The notes: a model not told the origin generated them from the sequence alone. Counted from the stretch's first letter, positions 12,134-25,665 are shown. The stretch: 64,000 nucleotides of DNA from Chenopodium formosanum (GCA_024500155.1 CM044875.1:18747203-18811202); one strand, 5' to 3'. Numbers and translations are program-made.

Positions 12134-13321
12134 ATGGCATTCTCAGCTGCTCAACTCCATGAATTAACCGTTCTTTTTGGCATCCTTGGAAACATTGTTT
12201 CCTTTGGGGTCTACTTGGCTCCATTGTAAGTTCTCCCGTCTCTCAACTCACTCTGTCGAGAATTAATAGTCACGTTGATTCACACTGTAATCGATCATTG
12301 TCAGAACTGACTACAGTGTAACAAATGAATCTAGACGGAAGGAGTAGTATAATGTTTATTAGTATATATGTTGTACTATATATAACTTGGTTTATTTATT
12401 ATATTTGATTAATGTTATTTGTTTTTTTTTGGGTATATATAGGCCAACATTTTGGAGGATATTCAAGAAGAAATCAACACTAGGGTTTCAATCCATACCT
12501 TATTCAGTTGCACTATTTAGTGCTATGCTATTGTTGTACTATGCCTTCATTAAGGAAAAGAATGGTTTTATGATCATTACTATCAACACCATTGGTTGTG
12601 CTATTGAAGGCTCCTATCTCATTATCTACCTCATTTACGCTCCTAAAAAAGCTAAGGTACTTACACAAATTCATTCTCGACCTTATTCATATGAAATACT
12701 GCCTCCGTGTCTGAAAGTTCTGTAACAGAATGAATTTTTAGAGACAAATGGAATATATTATATATATCACGAGTTACAAATATTGTAACATTTTCTAATG
12801 AATGGTTTATTTTGTATAGGTGTACACATTCAAGTTGTTGGGGCTATTCAATGTAGGGTTTTTTGGGCTTATAGTGCTTACAACCATGGTGTTTGTTCAT
12901 GGATTGGATGAGCACAACATGTTGTCAAAAGGCGGTATGCGTGAAAGCGTTGTTGGATGGATCTGTGGCATCTTCTCCGTTTGTGTCTTTGCTGCTCCTC
13001 TTAGTGTTATGGTACGTAATTTTTATTCACTACCGAAAAAAAAAAAAAGAAAAAGGAAAAAAATCTAAGGCATGCATGATTATTGAATATTGATTGATAA
13101 TGTTTCTTTTGATGGCAATAATTGCAGAGAATGGTGATAAAGACAAAGAGTGTAGAATTCATGCCATTTTGGCTATCATTTTCCCTCACACTTTGTGCGA
13201 TTATGTGGTTCTTTTATGGATTACTCATTAAGGACTTCTACATTGCTGTAAGTAACTTTATCCCATCTAATGATATTTTCCCGTTTTAGTACTCTTAACA
13301 TCTAGAATTAATTATCATGTT

Positions 13322-13376
<55 letters not shown>

Positions 13377-13787
13377 TATATAATTTAAACTAGTAACATG
13401 ACAACTGATGTTTATTTGAAATGTTGTTATCGATTGCAGCTGCCGAACATCCTTGGGTTTGCCTTTGGGATTGTACAAATGATACTATACATCATATACA
13501 AGGATTCAAAGAAAAAGCTAAACAACAACAATGGAGATCTCATGATAAAAGAAACAGATATCATGCAACTTCAAGAGTTAGCTGTTGATATAAAGCTTGG
13601 AAAAGTTGAGAAAATTGAGCAAAATGAGCAACAAAATAGGCCAGCTGAAGCTATTGAAGTTATTGTAGAGGAGATGGTTGAGGTGAACAACAACAACAAT
13701 AATAATGAGGGTGATAACAATATTGTTAAGGAAATTAATGGGAAAGCGACCAATGGCAATGCGCCACGTGGAGAAGGTGCATGCTAA
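12134..13787 (+). CDS. Clade III SWEET bidirectional sugar transporter, five exons
   Basis: Exons are 12134-12225, 12443-12656, 12820-13011, 13128-13247 and 13440-13787, all with GT/AG introns and a continuous frame of 321 residues. The protein has two MtN3/SWEET triple-helix repeats (about residues 10-98 and 145-228). Visible conserved points include the prolines of LAPLPTF and FQSIPY (first repeat) and FAAPL and FMPF (second), plus the pocket asparagines N79 and N209 and W193. The motif SVEFMPFWLS and the long hydrophilic tail match clade III (SWEET9-15), which moves mainly sucrose across the plasma membrane; that role is family knowledge. Oddities are a loop about ten residues longer than usual before the second repeat (HGLDEHNMLSKGGMRE), an Asn-rich acidic tail, and no intron inside exon 2, where many SWEET genes have a 37-nt exon. 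The start is supported by the AAAATGGC context. The paralogue number cannot be given. Confidence 0.93.
13329..13371. repeat. (TA)n microsatellite in SWEET intron 4
   Basis: More than 20 TA units lie about 70 bp before the exon 5 acceptor. The length is likely polymorphic between individuals. Confidence 0.9.
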
Positions 13788-16073
13788 GTATCTTGGGTGT
13801 CCACACTTTATATGCTATGTTGATGAAAGATGATGCATAAAAAATGTTGGTGGGTCCATTAATCGCAAATGGAATTTAAAGGGAGCAATAAAAGGAAATT
13901 AAACAAAAGGTGACATGGATGTGTTTGGAAAAAAATGGAGGAGAAAATATAGGAAGGCTAAAATTATTTATTTGATGTATATTTTATGATGTTTCTAGAT
14001 TTTATGGGAGTATTTCAATGTACTTTTGTTATTTAATTTTCCATGTATTTCTCTAACTAGGTTAATAATTTCATTGCAACAAGTTATAGGGGGAAGATAA
14101 ATTTCATTTTAGTAGTAAATATAATTATTTTATGTAGACTTTATTGTACTTGTACCAAGCACTTCTTACTTCAATTGAAATTATCATTGCCCCCCAATTA
14201 TCTTTGATTTACTTTTCATTTTTTAGTACATGAATTAATTGTTTGTTGACAGTCTTATGAAAATTAAAAAGTGAAATAAATCTTACTCTAAACAATACTA
14301 AATTCTCTTTATCAAAGTTTGGTAATTTATTTTTGTTTAATTACTTGACTAAACTTTGAGGAAGTCCCAGTTAATTTATGAGATAAATAAAATTTGTTTA
14401 TCCCATGACATTTTGGTAAATAAATCAACAAATTTATCTAGTTATCATCACTGTAGGATCCGCTTTTATTGAAAAAGTTGTTGATTTATTTACAAAATTG
14501 ACATGTGATAAACAAATTTTGTATATCTCAGAGATTAACTTGTATTTATCCCTAAAGTTTCAACATTCTAATGATCGCTTTCATGTTGATTACCTAGAGA
14601 AATTCTCACCAATTAATATGGTAGTTAGTATTTAATTAATATAAGCTCATTCAAATTATTTGTTAATTAAGCTTTAATTTGTAAGCTTTCGATATGCATG
14701 GCTGCTATTTTCAATGTATCTTATACATTTGGTGGCTCAACAAAGTTATGTACGTGTTTCATTTAGGTGTAACTTTCATGTAATCAAATTTTTTTAGCCA
14801 CAAAAAAGGGCAAAAAAGAGAACATATTAAGGATTTCACCAACAAAATAATTCATCATTATGTTTTTTTAATTTTAAAGTGTATTTTTGAGATGGATGAC
14901 TAATTTGAAATTTGTCCTTTGTTCGATGTGTTACTTAAACATCTTGGTTAAATATCTGAATTTTGTACAATCTCTATTTATTTTGTCATTTTTTTCAAGC
15001 AATAATGATAGTTGTTCAATTGATCTAAAAGAGAAAGTTGTTAAGAAGCTAAGATTTAGAGAAATAAAACTATTTAAGTGCAAAGGACATGATATTGTCC
15101 ATAAATAAGAAAATGAAACTTCAACAAAATTGATGGACAAATATTCAACAATATATAGACATGCTTAAAATTCTGATGTTGAACCGTTATGGAATTTTCT
15201 ATCTTACATTCTTCGATCAAATCAGTGGATGAACCCTTCTTTGTTTAATAATACACAAGCCGATTGCATTTTGAAAGAGAGTTTGATAATATATATGATC
15301 AATAGGGTTTCATCAGAAAACCGGGCTAATAGATGAGGAGATGGGTGAAATATCTCATCGGTCTTATATGTTAATCATTCTCCCTACTTGTTTCATTCAA
15401 TAACAAATTAAAAAACATAATTATGTCATTTTCATTCCTAATAGACAATTATTCCCTAAATTTAATTTATTAGATACTTACAATGGAATCAATATGTATA
15501 ATAAAGAAAAACATGTAAGCCAATATTATATATGTGTGCATGTCATTATAGTATTATGATACATAATATACAACTACTTGCAATGCATTACTTTATGTTT
15601 TCAAAAGAAAACCTTTAGCTAGTTAACTTTAAAGCTATATTACATAGATCATCTTTAAGTGGGATCAAAAATATCAAAACAAATAGACTAGACTTCAAGT
15701 CTTCAAGCATATTCTCTTAAAATGAACTTAAGTACTATCATACATTGGTTAAACAATTAAACCTTAATTAGTATTTATGTGGCACCTTTAATTTACTAGC
15801 ACTAGAATAGTCAATGATGCAAAAGTATGAAATTCAGCGTAGGTCCAAAAATACCGCAACTTTAAGCTTAAAGAAAGGCTCATGTACAACTTTGAAAATC
15901 GTGTATGCTAATGTTTAGTCACTGTTGAGTTTATGCATTAATATAATCTGCACGATTAACGTTGATTTAATCTTTCTAGATTACAGTAGATCATAAAGTA
16001 CCAAATTAATTAATAATTAGCACAAAGATTCTCAAGTTTTCCTCCTGAATTCACACCATACATTTTATTGGTA
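13788..16073. other. SWEET 3' UTR, then gene-poor intergenic DNA
   Basis: The first 300-350 bp should hold the SWEET 3' UTR. An AATAAA at about 13886 is one possible polyadenylation signal. Beyond it, no gene was recognised; open frames at about 14887-15140 lack known motifs. The part at about 15805-15945 is a diverged copy of the repeat at 1000-1140. Confidence 0.55.
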
Positions 16074-16407
16074 CTCTCTCCGATCCGTTTCTTTTCTATG
16101 CTTACGTTTGGGTTTTTTCACAAGTATTAAGAAAAATACTTTCGGCGTAGGTGAATGGCCTATGAGTTTATGTTTTAAGAGTGTACAAATATTTTGTAAA
16201 TGGGAATAGATAAATATTTTAGTAAATGAGAATAGATGATTTGTTATTATATGAATATTTTAGTACAAAATAGAATAGCTAGTTGCATTAAATATAAATA
16301 AATATGAAGGTAAGTGTAAAATTATATGGAGTAATTAGAATTTGTAACCAAAGCCGGAAAATGTCCAAAATAGAAATGTATCTGTAGAAAAGAAATAGAG
16401 GGAATAG
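16074..16407. mobile_element. Stowaway-like MITE
   Basis: The left end (CCGTTTCTTTTCTA after CTCTCTCCGAT) and the right end (TAGAAAAGAAATAGAGGGAA) are inverted. TA dinucleotides flank the element (16072-16073, 16408-16409). It is 334 bp and non-coding. Confidence 0.7.
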
Positions 16408-17177
16408 TAATTTCAAGTCAAAGGGGCAGAAAATGTACTAGGGTACAATTGTTCTTTATAAAGATCGACAATCATACAATTAGATAGACGATCCAGTGGG
16501 TAGACACAACTTTAAAGGTAAGATGTGTAGTGATAGTAAATAAAACATTGGAATGAGATTGGATCCCATCTACATCGTTAATTGGCTTTTTATAGATCTA
16601 TACACCTATAATAAAAAAGAAGAAACTGACAAACATGGATTATATATATTAGTTTGAAATTTATTTTAAACTTAAATATCAAAATAATACAAATTTAACA
16701 AAATCACACGTAAATATATTTCATTTAATACAAGAATACTGTATACACGTCTATGAATACTCAAGGTCATCTACATATTTGCACAAATAGATTCATTGGA
16801 TGCAGACAAACCCTTACCACAACATGACTTGAGTTGTTAAAAATCGTTTCAAAAATGAGGTAATTAAGCACACAAAGCATGAGGTGGAAAAGTAAAATGA
16901 AATGGAGTGGAAGTTATGCTAAATACACCCTATAAATCAATCAATCAAAAATAATTTTTTTTTTTTTTTTGTTTTCTATTTGTGGAAAGAAGATACCACA
17001 TATTGCATCACAATTCAAGTAGTTTGGTGATGCTAGTCCAAAAGCATTTGCGTCATGTGATTAATTGTGTGCGCAACTTATTAAAAGTGACCGCAACTCG
17101 GTCACTAGCTAATTTTATTAACCATAATTCCTTATTAATTAAGTAAGTATGACCAAAAGAGCAAGTAGATGTTCTGT

Positions 17178-17232
<55 letters not shown>
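17178..17232. repeat. Long poly(A) tract
   Basis: About 54 consecutive A residues. The flanks repeat AAGAGCAAGTAGATG on both sides (17157-17171 and 17232-17246), a 15-bp direct repeat, as a retroposed tail between target duplications might leave; no body sequence is present. Confidence 0.8.
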
Positions 17233-17236
<4 letters not shown>

Positions 17237-17653
17237 AAGTAGATGCATGGAGGAGAAAAAGGTCACCATTGAAATTAATAATCACCCATCAAGAAAGATT
17301 ATGGAATCTAGTCTAAATTTGAAAATGTTCTCCTTCAATGGATTGTTGTTATGTTGGAGTAAATTATATAAGAGGATCTTTGTTCTTGCGTTTTTTTGTC
17401 TACCTTTGTTATGGAATAAGGATCATATATTGTCTGCTCAAATTTAGTCATTTTTTATTTAATTTCTCAAATTGCGTTATTTTTAAATCCTTAAAATTGA
17501 CAGTGAGATTCCAAGTAAAGTGTTACACTTGACTAAAATGAAAAGGGTGAAGCTAGCCATTGAGTTTACTTTTTGCGATATGGTCAGTGATTTAATTATA
17601 AGTCCTAATTTGATATGGGCATATAGAGGTTAAATCAACATAAAAGTTTTAAA

Positions 17654-17654
<1 letters not shown>

Positions 17655-17692
<38 letters not shown>
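17655..17692. repeat. Poly(A) tract
   Basis: About 38 A residues. No retroposon body was recognised next to it. Confidence 0.85.
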
Positions 17693-17695
<3 letters not shown>

Positions 17696-18949
17696 TACTA
17701 TACCTAATTACATGGATCTATACACCTTTAATTACATTGCTCTAATTTGAGTTGCAAATTATGTCATGACATTTAGGTGCACTCATTCATAGTTGGTTTG
17801 AGGTAAAAGCTACACATACATTTTATGTATGTGGCTCCCACATACATTCAAAGCTGGCAGCATTTCATTGGTTTTTTGAATGGGCCCCAACATCTACTTA
17901 TTTTCAATTTTCATTCAAATTTGAATGAAAATTCAGATATTTGAAATTTAAATTAATTGTCATTTCCCATGCAATTAATTTAATTTAAAAATAAAAAAAT
18001 AAAAAAATCATTTCTGCAACATGAACAGCGAAGAGGAGAAAGGAAAGGACGAAATGGGCAACGATGGATATCGATGGAAGATGAACAAAAAAACCTTGAA
18101 GCTGCTTTAGTATATGGCGAATTGCTTAAATTTACATCCACCGCAAAGATTATTCGGTTTAATTGAACAAAATAATCGTTGTTTACCTAAGAATATTGAG
18201 AAAATTCGAGTTAATTAGGTTTCGGAATTTTCGATTTGGGGGTTTTCAAATTGGATTTATTCCAGTTAATTATGTAAACATGTATGTATTATTTGCAGAG
18301 TATATTGTGTAATTGACTTATTCTTCCTCCATTAATCGTATCTAATTCGTAAATGGGTATGTTTGCAGAATATACCCATTTTCAATTGAATTAGTGAAAT
18401 GAGTCTTCTCTTCCTATCGATTTCAAACGGATTTGGATTTTTTGTTGGAATACTATAATTGTTAAAGGCACACAAGTAACCGAGTACATATTGATTAATA
18501 GATAATTAAGAGATTTGAAGGCCGACAACAGCAATGGTTCAAAATAAGCTTAGGTCGTCGACGACAATGGCGGAAAACCCCCAAAAATATTCGAACAATG
18601 TTATTAGATATTTTTTTAGTAACTCAAGAAACTATATTTGGTACGTAAAAATCAGAAAACGATACAACAATTCATACTATGATTTTTAGTAACATAGGAA
18701 AGTATATTTGGTGAGAACATATCGATTCTGAGTTACGTGATTATTTGAAAGCTTTGTTTCTCCCTTTTATTTTTTATTTTTTTTGTTATTACCTTTATAG
18801 TGATCTTGTGTAATTATTTTTTTGGTAATTATAACTTCCAAAGGTTACAAAAAAAGTATTTATAATTTTAAAGTGGCGTTGATCATGTATAATTGTATTT
18901 CTTTAAAATACATTCACATTTTGAGGAAAAAAGGCCGCCCTATCAAGTA

Positions 18950-20203
18950 AAGAATATGGATAATTTAGCAATGATGATTTTTTAGCAATTGAAATAATCA
19001 TTTAGTGTGAAAAATGTCATACGCCAATTCAAAATAATGAAGTAAATACTATAAATTTGTTGACGGATCACTTTCAAACAGTTAAAAAGTGTATACTTGT
19101 CAAAGGAACTTGCTATGTTACCGAGTATCAAATTATAATAAATGTATTATTTCTTCTCAAATCCTTAATAGACTAGCATCACGATTTGATAAGGTCCCCT
19201 GAAAAAATAATCATTGGCTTGTATTTCATTCTACATATAAAAAATTTGATTGAAATGCCTTCATTTGTAAATAGTCCTTATTGATATGCAACATATCTTA
19301 TATAAAATACTGAAAGACGGTAAAGAGGTTATCAGTACTATAATATCTTTTTTTTTAAAAAAAAAAATGTTTAACTTGAGCCCTTATTAATCAACTTAGA
19401 TCAAAGTCAGTTGTAAGTTTTTTATGAGCTCATAAAGCAAAGAAAGGTCACGATGTTATTGTTTTTCTTCTTCTTATTATTATTATTAAGCCCCCCCCCC
19501 CCCCACCACCACACCCCATTTTGGTTCATTACGTTAGTATATTAATTAGTAACCGTATATTTGTAAGAGAAAAACTTTAATTTAATAACTTTCTTAATTA
19601 GTAACAGGAAATGCTGATTCATGAATTTAGTTATAAACAAAATGGAAAATCTTAGCAATAATAAGTTTTTAGCAATTGAGATAATCATTTAGTGTAAGAT
19701 TTCATAGTGTCGTACACGTGCAAAATAATAATAATAATAATAAATAAAAAATAAAAAAAAAACACTATAAATCTTGTTGTTGTATCACCTTCAAACAATT
19801 AAAAAATGTTAATTTACTCGCCAAAGAAACTTTCTATGTTACATAGTATAAAATCATAATAAATGTATTATTTATTCTCAAATGCTTACTAGACTAGCAT
19901 CAAGATATGATAAGTTCCTTTGAAAAATTAATCAATGGATTGTATTTCATTCTTTATAAAAAAATTTAACTAAATAGTCTTCATTTGTATATATATGCGA
20001 CATATCTTACGTATAATAATGAAAGACAGTTATACTCTCTTTCTCTTGGAAATAGTGTTTAACTTGAGCCCTCATTAATCAACTTAGATCAAAGTTGTAA
20101 GCTTATTATGATCTCATAAATTAAAGGAAAGGCATGCCACATTTTTATTGTTTTTCTTATAGTAGTTGTTGTTGTGGGATGTTATTTCTTTTTCTTCTTA
20201 TTC

Positions 20204-20287
<84 letters not shown>

Positions 20288-20401
20288 GCCCCCCAACCAC
20301 CACCACACCCCATTTTAATTCATTAGGTTAGTATATTAATTAGTAACCGTATATTTGTAAGAGAAAAACTTTAATTTAATAACTTTCTTAATTAGTAACA
20401 G
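18950..20401. repeat. Old tandem duplication of about 0.7 kb inside the MULE
   Basis: Copies at about 18950-19612 and 19640-20401 share a long ordered series of motifs: TTTAGCAATTGA, AATAATCATTTAGTGT, CTTGAGCCCT(T/C)ATTAATCAA, a C-run with CCACCACACCCCATTTT, and TAGTAACCGTATATTTGTAAG. They differ by many substitutions and by microsatellite expansion. Both end in the same TTAATTAGTAACAGGAAATG boundary. Confidence 0.8.
20201..20285. repeat. (ATT)n microsatellite
   Basis: Near-perfect triplets interrupted once by TATATTTT, within the second copy of the old duplication. Another, (AAT)n, lies at about 20742-20798. Confidence 0.9.
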
Positions 20402-20739
20402 GAAATGGGGAAGGGCTATACCCAATTGGAGGCACTCCATGGGTGATCCTTGGTGTATTCCACCATATATTCAAAGACCAAACAACTTCGATCCATGTAG
20501 TGATGATTAATCGAATTCCGACAGTGATGATGGACAAAAATAACTTCAATTGTATAGAGATTTCTTTGGTTCATTGTTTGTATTAATTATGATATATTAT
20601 TAGTATTATTTGTGTTAATTCAGTATTATCATTATATATTGAGATATGTTATGTCATGCATATGTATTTATAAGTTGTTTTTTTACTAATGTAACATCTG
20701 AATAGGATTCATTTGTAATGTAACACAAGTATGTATTTT

Positions 20740-20798
<59 letters not shown>

Positions 20799-22187
20799 GC
20801 GATCAATTACAACTCCGTACATATTCTAGTTAAAATGATATGATTTTATTAAGCGATGGTTATAGTTACTAAATAAATAACTATTTTTGGATCAGCCAGG
20901 AACGTCGCATATGAAGAATATGTACAATCAATTCATAGGTTTCTTGTAAGTAAAAACATGGGATTGGAGAGATTTATTTTTTAAATTATTAATGTATAAA
21001 TTTATAAATTATAATTGTAAGAAGTATGAATATCAACTAATACGTTGAGGTTACTAGAATATTTTGTATCTACTAGCATATGTGAATTGTAGTGTTTATT
21101 TTAAGTATTGAATTATACATTTAATCAATAAATACTTTTGGACCAATCATATAATAAGAGATGTAGGTATATGGTCTTTATATCTACAAAAAATTTAACA
21201 CGTTTGAAATTGTTCATTCGTAATGAAATTTTAAACTAACTTTAAAGTAAATATATATGTACGTAATAAATTTTATCTGAATTATGACATTACGTAGGTT
21301 TTCAATAAGGTATGCGCTGAATGATCTAGTTTTTTGTCGTTTAGATAAATTTGTTTGAACCTATTATTAAGGGAATTGTCCAGAACATCAATAGTGTTTT
21401 AACCATGAAGTGATAAGATACGATAATTTAGGATACAATTATAATGTTTTTATTAGTAGTTTATGATACATATATATTATATTCATGTTACTTATAAAAT
21501 ATCAAAGATAATATTACAAAGAGTAGTAAAACCAACTAAAACTCAAAACATTTTTCACATTAGTATCTATTGATACTACAATTTTGTACCTCGTTACCAA
21601 AATAATATGTAACTTGATAAAATCAACTACAACTTCACACATGTTCTTAATGGGGTTCTCTAAACCTTTGTAATCAAATGTTATGTATTAGTAGTTTGTC
21701 AAAATCAAATTAATAAATCAAATACTAATATAAATCTATAAGTATTCAAAAACTCTAACCAGAAACGGCACATGTTCCTATCCCATTACATTTCTGTAGC
21801 TTATCCTCTAACCCAAGTACCACATGTTTTATTGCATTTATTAATCTTTTAAATCTTTCTGTCAGTCTTTCATTAAACTTATACTTCATCTTCACCTTCT
21901 CTCTTCAATTCAACTTTTTCCTTTTCTCTTGTTAATTTTAGCCTCTCTTGGCCACCTCCTTTATTTAAGCCTCCTTTTTTCTCGATGACATCAAACAAAA
22001 AGTAATAAATTATAATTTAAAGACACAATATTATCAATATATATAAGTGACTTTTTATTATAAATTCATAAAACAACCAACACATTGCACTTTTTTTTTT
22101 ATTTTACTTTTTTTATTTACAAACAACGACAGGAGCATCGCCCGAGCCAAAAACTAGTTAAAAGATAATAAGTTGTAGTATGATATA

Positions 22188-24931
22188 TGTAATACCCCGT
22201 ATTTTTATGTATTTTATTAAGTATTTAAGGTATTAATAAAATGTATTGTTAAGGGCTCAAGTATTTTAATTAAATTTTATAAAGGGTTAAAGTATTTTAA
22301 ATATAAGGTTTTATAAAAGTAAAATGTATTTTGGGCCAAACGTTTATTAATTATTGGGCAATGTAAATTATTCCTACATACTTTTATTGGAATAACCCAT
22401 TCCAAAACCCATAACTTAAGCCCTATCCCATAACTTAAGCCCACATCTTTATAAGCCCAAATTTAACCCTACACTCTCTACTCTATAAATACACCATGAA
22501 TCCCCAAAAATTTCCCACACAAAAAGGTTAGTCTTATTTTCTTTCTCCTTTGTTTTATTAATTTGTGTAATTATAATTATTGATTTATGGGTTTTGATTT
22601 AATTGTTTGAAATTAACTTAATTAGTATCAAATTGTATTTTGATGATTAAACCTTATAATTTCAGATTTTATAAATGTCATAATTTTCAGATTTTGTAAA
22701 TTTTATAATCTAGGGTTTTTAATTATTGAAAATCACGATTTTAGGGTTTATTGTGAACAATTGATTTAGGGCTTTTATTTTAATGATGTTTGAAATTTTA
22801 GTGATTATAACTACTGATTAGTTTAACTTAATTCCAGATTATTTTGAACACGTAAATTCGAGTTTTAATTTTTAGATTTCCATTTGTTAATATTAACCCC
22901 GTTTTAATCCCGATCAGGTTCTGAACTCATCCGATTTTGATAAAAAAAAAAAGTAGTGTTTTCCATGTGAAAACAATGTTTTAAGAAAGACTCAATACTT
23001 TTGGTAGTGAGCATCACCCTCTCGTGGCCAAATTCAGCCTCTAAATATGATTTTCGAGCAGTTTTTGATTTTTAACGAAGTTTTTTTGCTTTAAATTTTA
23101 TCCTTGAGTTTAAAGGGTAAGAGATAATTTAATGTTTCTATGGATAATTTAAGTATAAAGATGTATTTTGATGAAGTTTTAAAGGGTTTTTGATTAGTTT
23201 AAAATGCTGGAATTTTATTTAAAGTAGTATAATTGTGATTTTAATGAAAGGGTGTGATTACCCATTAAAAAGGAGTTTAATTAGGGGTTTTTAAATAATT
23301 TTTAGATTTTTTTAAGTAGTCTAAAGTAAATTTAAGTTGCTGGAAATTGTGTATGCAAGGATAATTAATATAGTATTATTGTCCCTTTATATAGGAGACT
23401 TGATTCGGGAATTGTTGTAGTGTAATCGGCTACTTTAAGGGCTTATTTGAGGTACGTTCGCGTACTTAGAATAATTATGTTGATGTAATAGCATGCTAAA
23501 TGTGTTTGATTGATTACAAGTAGTATCATGCTAGGTTTGGATTGGAAATTATGATTTGGATGTTATTAGTGATTGGATTATGAACATGATTTATTTGTGA
23601 TGGATTATTGAATGGAAAATAATAGCTTGGAATATTATTTATGAACCACATATTTATTTATGGCATGTTAGAGAGCATGTTTAATTAAACTGAATGTTTA
23701 ATTTGGTTTTGAATATTGAAAAGGAATTTTATTATGGTTCATATAATTTTTATTGATGTTATAAGCATGAGGAAAGAGCTATATAAGTGTCCATGTACAC
23801 GAGGAATAAATTGTATGTTGGTGCCTTAGTGCACTTAAGGTGTTTTTAACACCGAGGGATAGGATTTGTGGCGCTTTATGCGTTTAAAGTGTCATTGGCA
23901 CTGAGATAGAATTAAAAAGGGTTCAACATTAAATATTATGTGGTCACTAATTATTCAAGAATTAAATTGGTATATTTGATTGTTTGAATAATTATTGTTG
24001 ATTGAATGATTATGGTTTGAGAGTCATCACCAAGTTTAATAATCGGTAAATAACGTAAAGTGAAAGAGATTGCGCACCAAAACTCTTGGAACGTATATAC
24101 CTTGAGTATGAACATATGGGGGGAATTATGTGACTTTATATTTGATCATAACTTCTACTGGAGTATAGGACGATGTACATTCCTTTTTATTTTTATTATG
24201 TGCTGGAATTCCGCCACCTATGTGTGGTTTTTGATGCTGGCACGGTTAGCTCCCGTGTCAGTAACCTCAATTTATTTGGGGGAGGTTAGTGGGAAACCCG
24301 TTCGATGCGTAATCAACCCTAAATAAATTATTTAGTGTCTGGTGAGAACTTTTATTGAATGTTGTATGCTTGAAAAACAGGTGCAACAAGGTAAGTCGTG
24401 TGTTGATAGGGAATTGTATGCTATTGTGTTAATTACGCTTATGTACTCAGCTTTTCTGATTGTGTGTTTTGTGTGTTATTGGCCTTGTCTTTATCATGAC
24501 CCTATGATGACCCATTTTTTAATGGAGAGTAGTGGAAATAGGTAGAGATAAGCTTTTCAGGTGATGAAGCATTTTCATGAATGGGCATGAGTGAAGAACG
24601 AATCATACTAGTTTCTATAAGTATATGATGTGTTTATTGCTTTATTTATTTATGACTTGATTATTATGTGTGACTAACGAAAAGAGTTTTGAGTTCAGTT
24701 TTGGTTTTAATAAGGGCCTATAATGGTTCCAAGTTGTAGGTTGATTTTATTTTACTTCGTTTGACTTTGGGTTGACTTGTTTTGAAAGGTTTTGAAATTA
24801 GTCTTCCGCTGTGTATCTTTGATAGTTGCCTTAGTCGTTTTCACGGTGGCGGTAATGTCTTAGATATTCCTATTTAAAGTTTTAAACAGGGCAAAACAGG
24901 TATTTTAAAAGAAAGGAATTTCTAGGGTGTT

Positions 24932-24934
<3 letters not shown>
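22188..24934. mobile_element. Solo LTR (2747 bp) with a 5-bp TSD
   Basis: It starts TGTAATACCCC and ends GGGTGTTACA, the short inverted TG...CA termini of an LTR. It is flanked by ATATA on both sides (22183-22187 and 24935-24939). There is one LTR and no internal domain, so the element has recombined to a solo LTR. A TATA box lies about 300 bp in (22484-22491). Ends of this type occur in Ty3/gypsy LTRs, possibly chromoviruses; the lineage is an inference from memory. The TSD sits in an AT-repeat, so it carries limited weight. Confidence 0.8.
22484..22491 (+). promoter_or_regulatory. LTR TATA box
   Basis: TATAAATA in the context CTCTATAAATACACC, about 300 bp from the LTR start. It is the likely U3 promoter of the lost retrotransposon and sets the orientation as plus. 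Confidence 0.5.

Positions 24935-25021
<87 letters not shown>
24935..25021. repeat. (AT)n microsatellite abutting the solo LTR
   Basis: About 43 AT units start at the LTR's 3' end. The LTR may have inserted into an AT array, or the TSD may have seeded one. Confidence 0.9.
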
Positions 25022-25026
<5 letters not shown>

Positions 25027-25292
25027 TAAAGTTTAGAAAACGCTAATATTAGTGGTTAATTTGTACATAATACGGGTCGGGATAGGTAAATTTACTAAAT
25101 GAATTAGCAATTAAATATGAAATGAATAATATGAAGGTTGTATCTAAGACGTTTTAATTTTTACATGGTCAATCAAATGATATGATTTTTCTTAAACAAT
25201 TGTTATTGTTACTATATAACTATCTAATTTTGGATCTGCCGGGGAAGTCACATACGAAATACATATGCACTTAATGAATATAATTTTTGTAA

Positions 25293-25380
25293 GGGTCTGT
25301 TCTTATTTACTAAGCTGAACTGAACTACTTTATGAGAGAAGTAAATTAGAAACTGAATTGAACTGAATTTAAAATATGTT
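25293..25380. mobile_element. Fragment of a CAGTTCAGTT-family MITE
   Basis: Begins GGGTCTGTTCTTATTTACT and carries CTGAACTGAACT units, but has no matching right end. It is a truncated family member. Confidence 0.5.
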
Positions 25381-25393
25381 GCAGAGAAAATTC

Positions 25394-25607
25394 CCTTAGT
25401 ACTGTAAATAAATGGGATTGGATAGTTTAATTTTTAAAAGATATATAGTTAATTTTTATTTAATTTATAAAAAATCATTTATATAATTCAATTGACAATT
25501 TAAGTTAAAGTGGTATACTCTAATATTATATTCTCTACCATAAATTATAAATACAAATTATGTAACCTTCTAATATTATAATTATTATTATATTTTTTAT
25601 TATAATA

Positions 25608-25665
<58 letters not shown>

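Noticed and set aside
20134..20331. Leu-rich membrane-like frame
   Set aside because: Its hydrophobic run is the (ATT)n microsatellite read in one frame.
24060..24545. Two open frames with Trp- and Cys-rich sequence
   Set aside because: Both lie inside the solo LTR, have no known motif and poor start context; LTRs carry chance frames.
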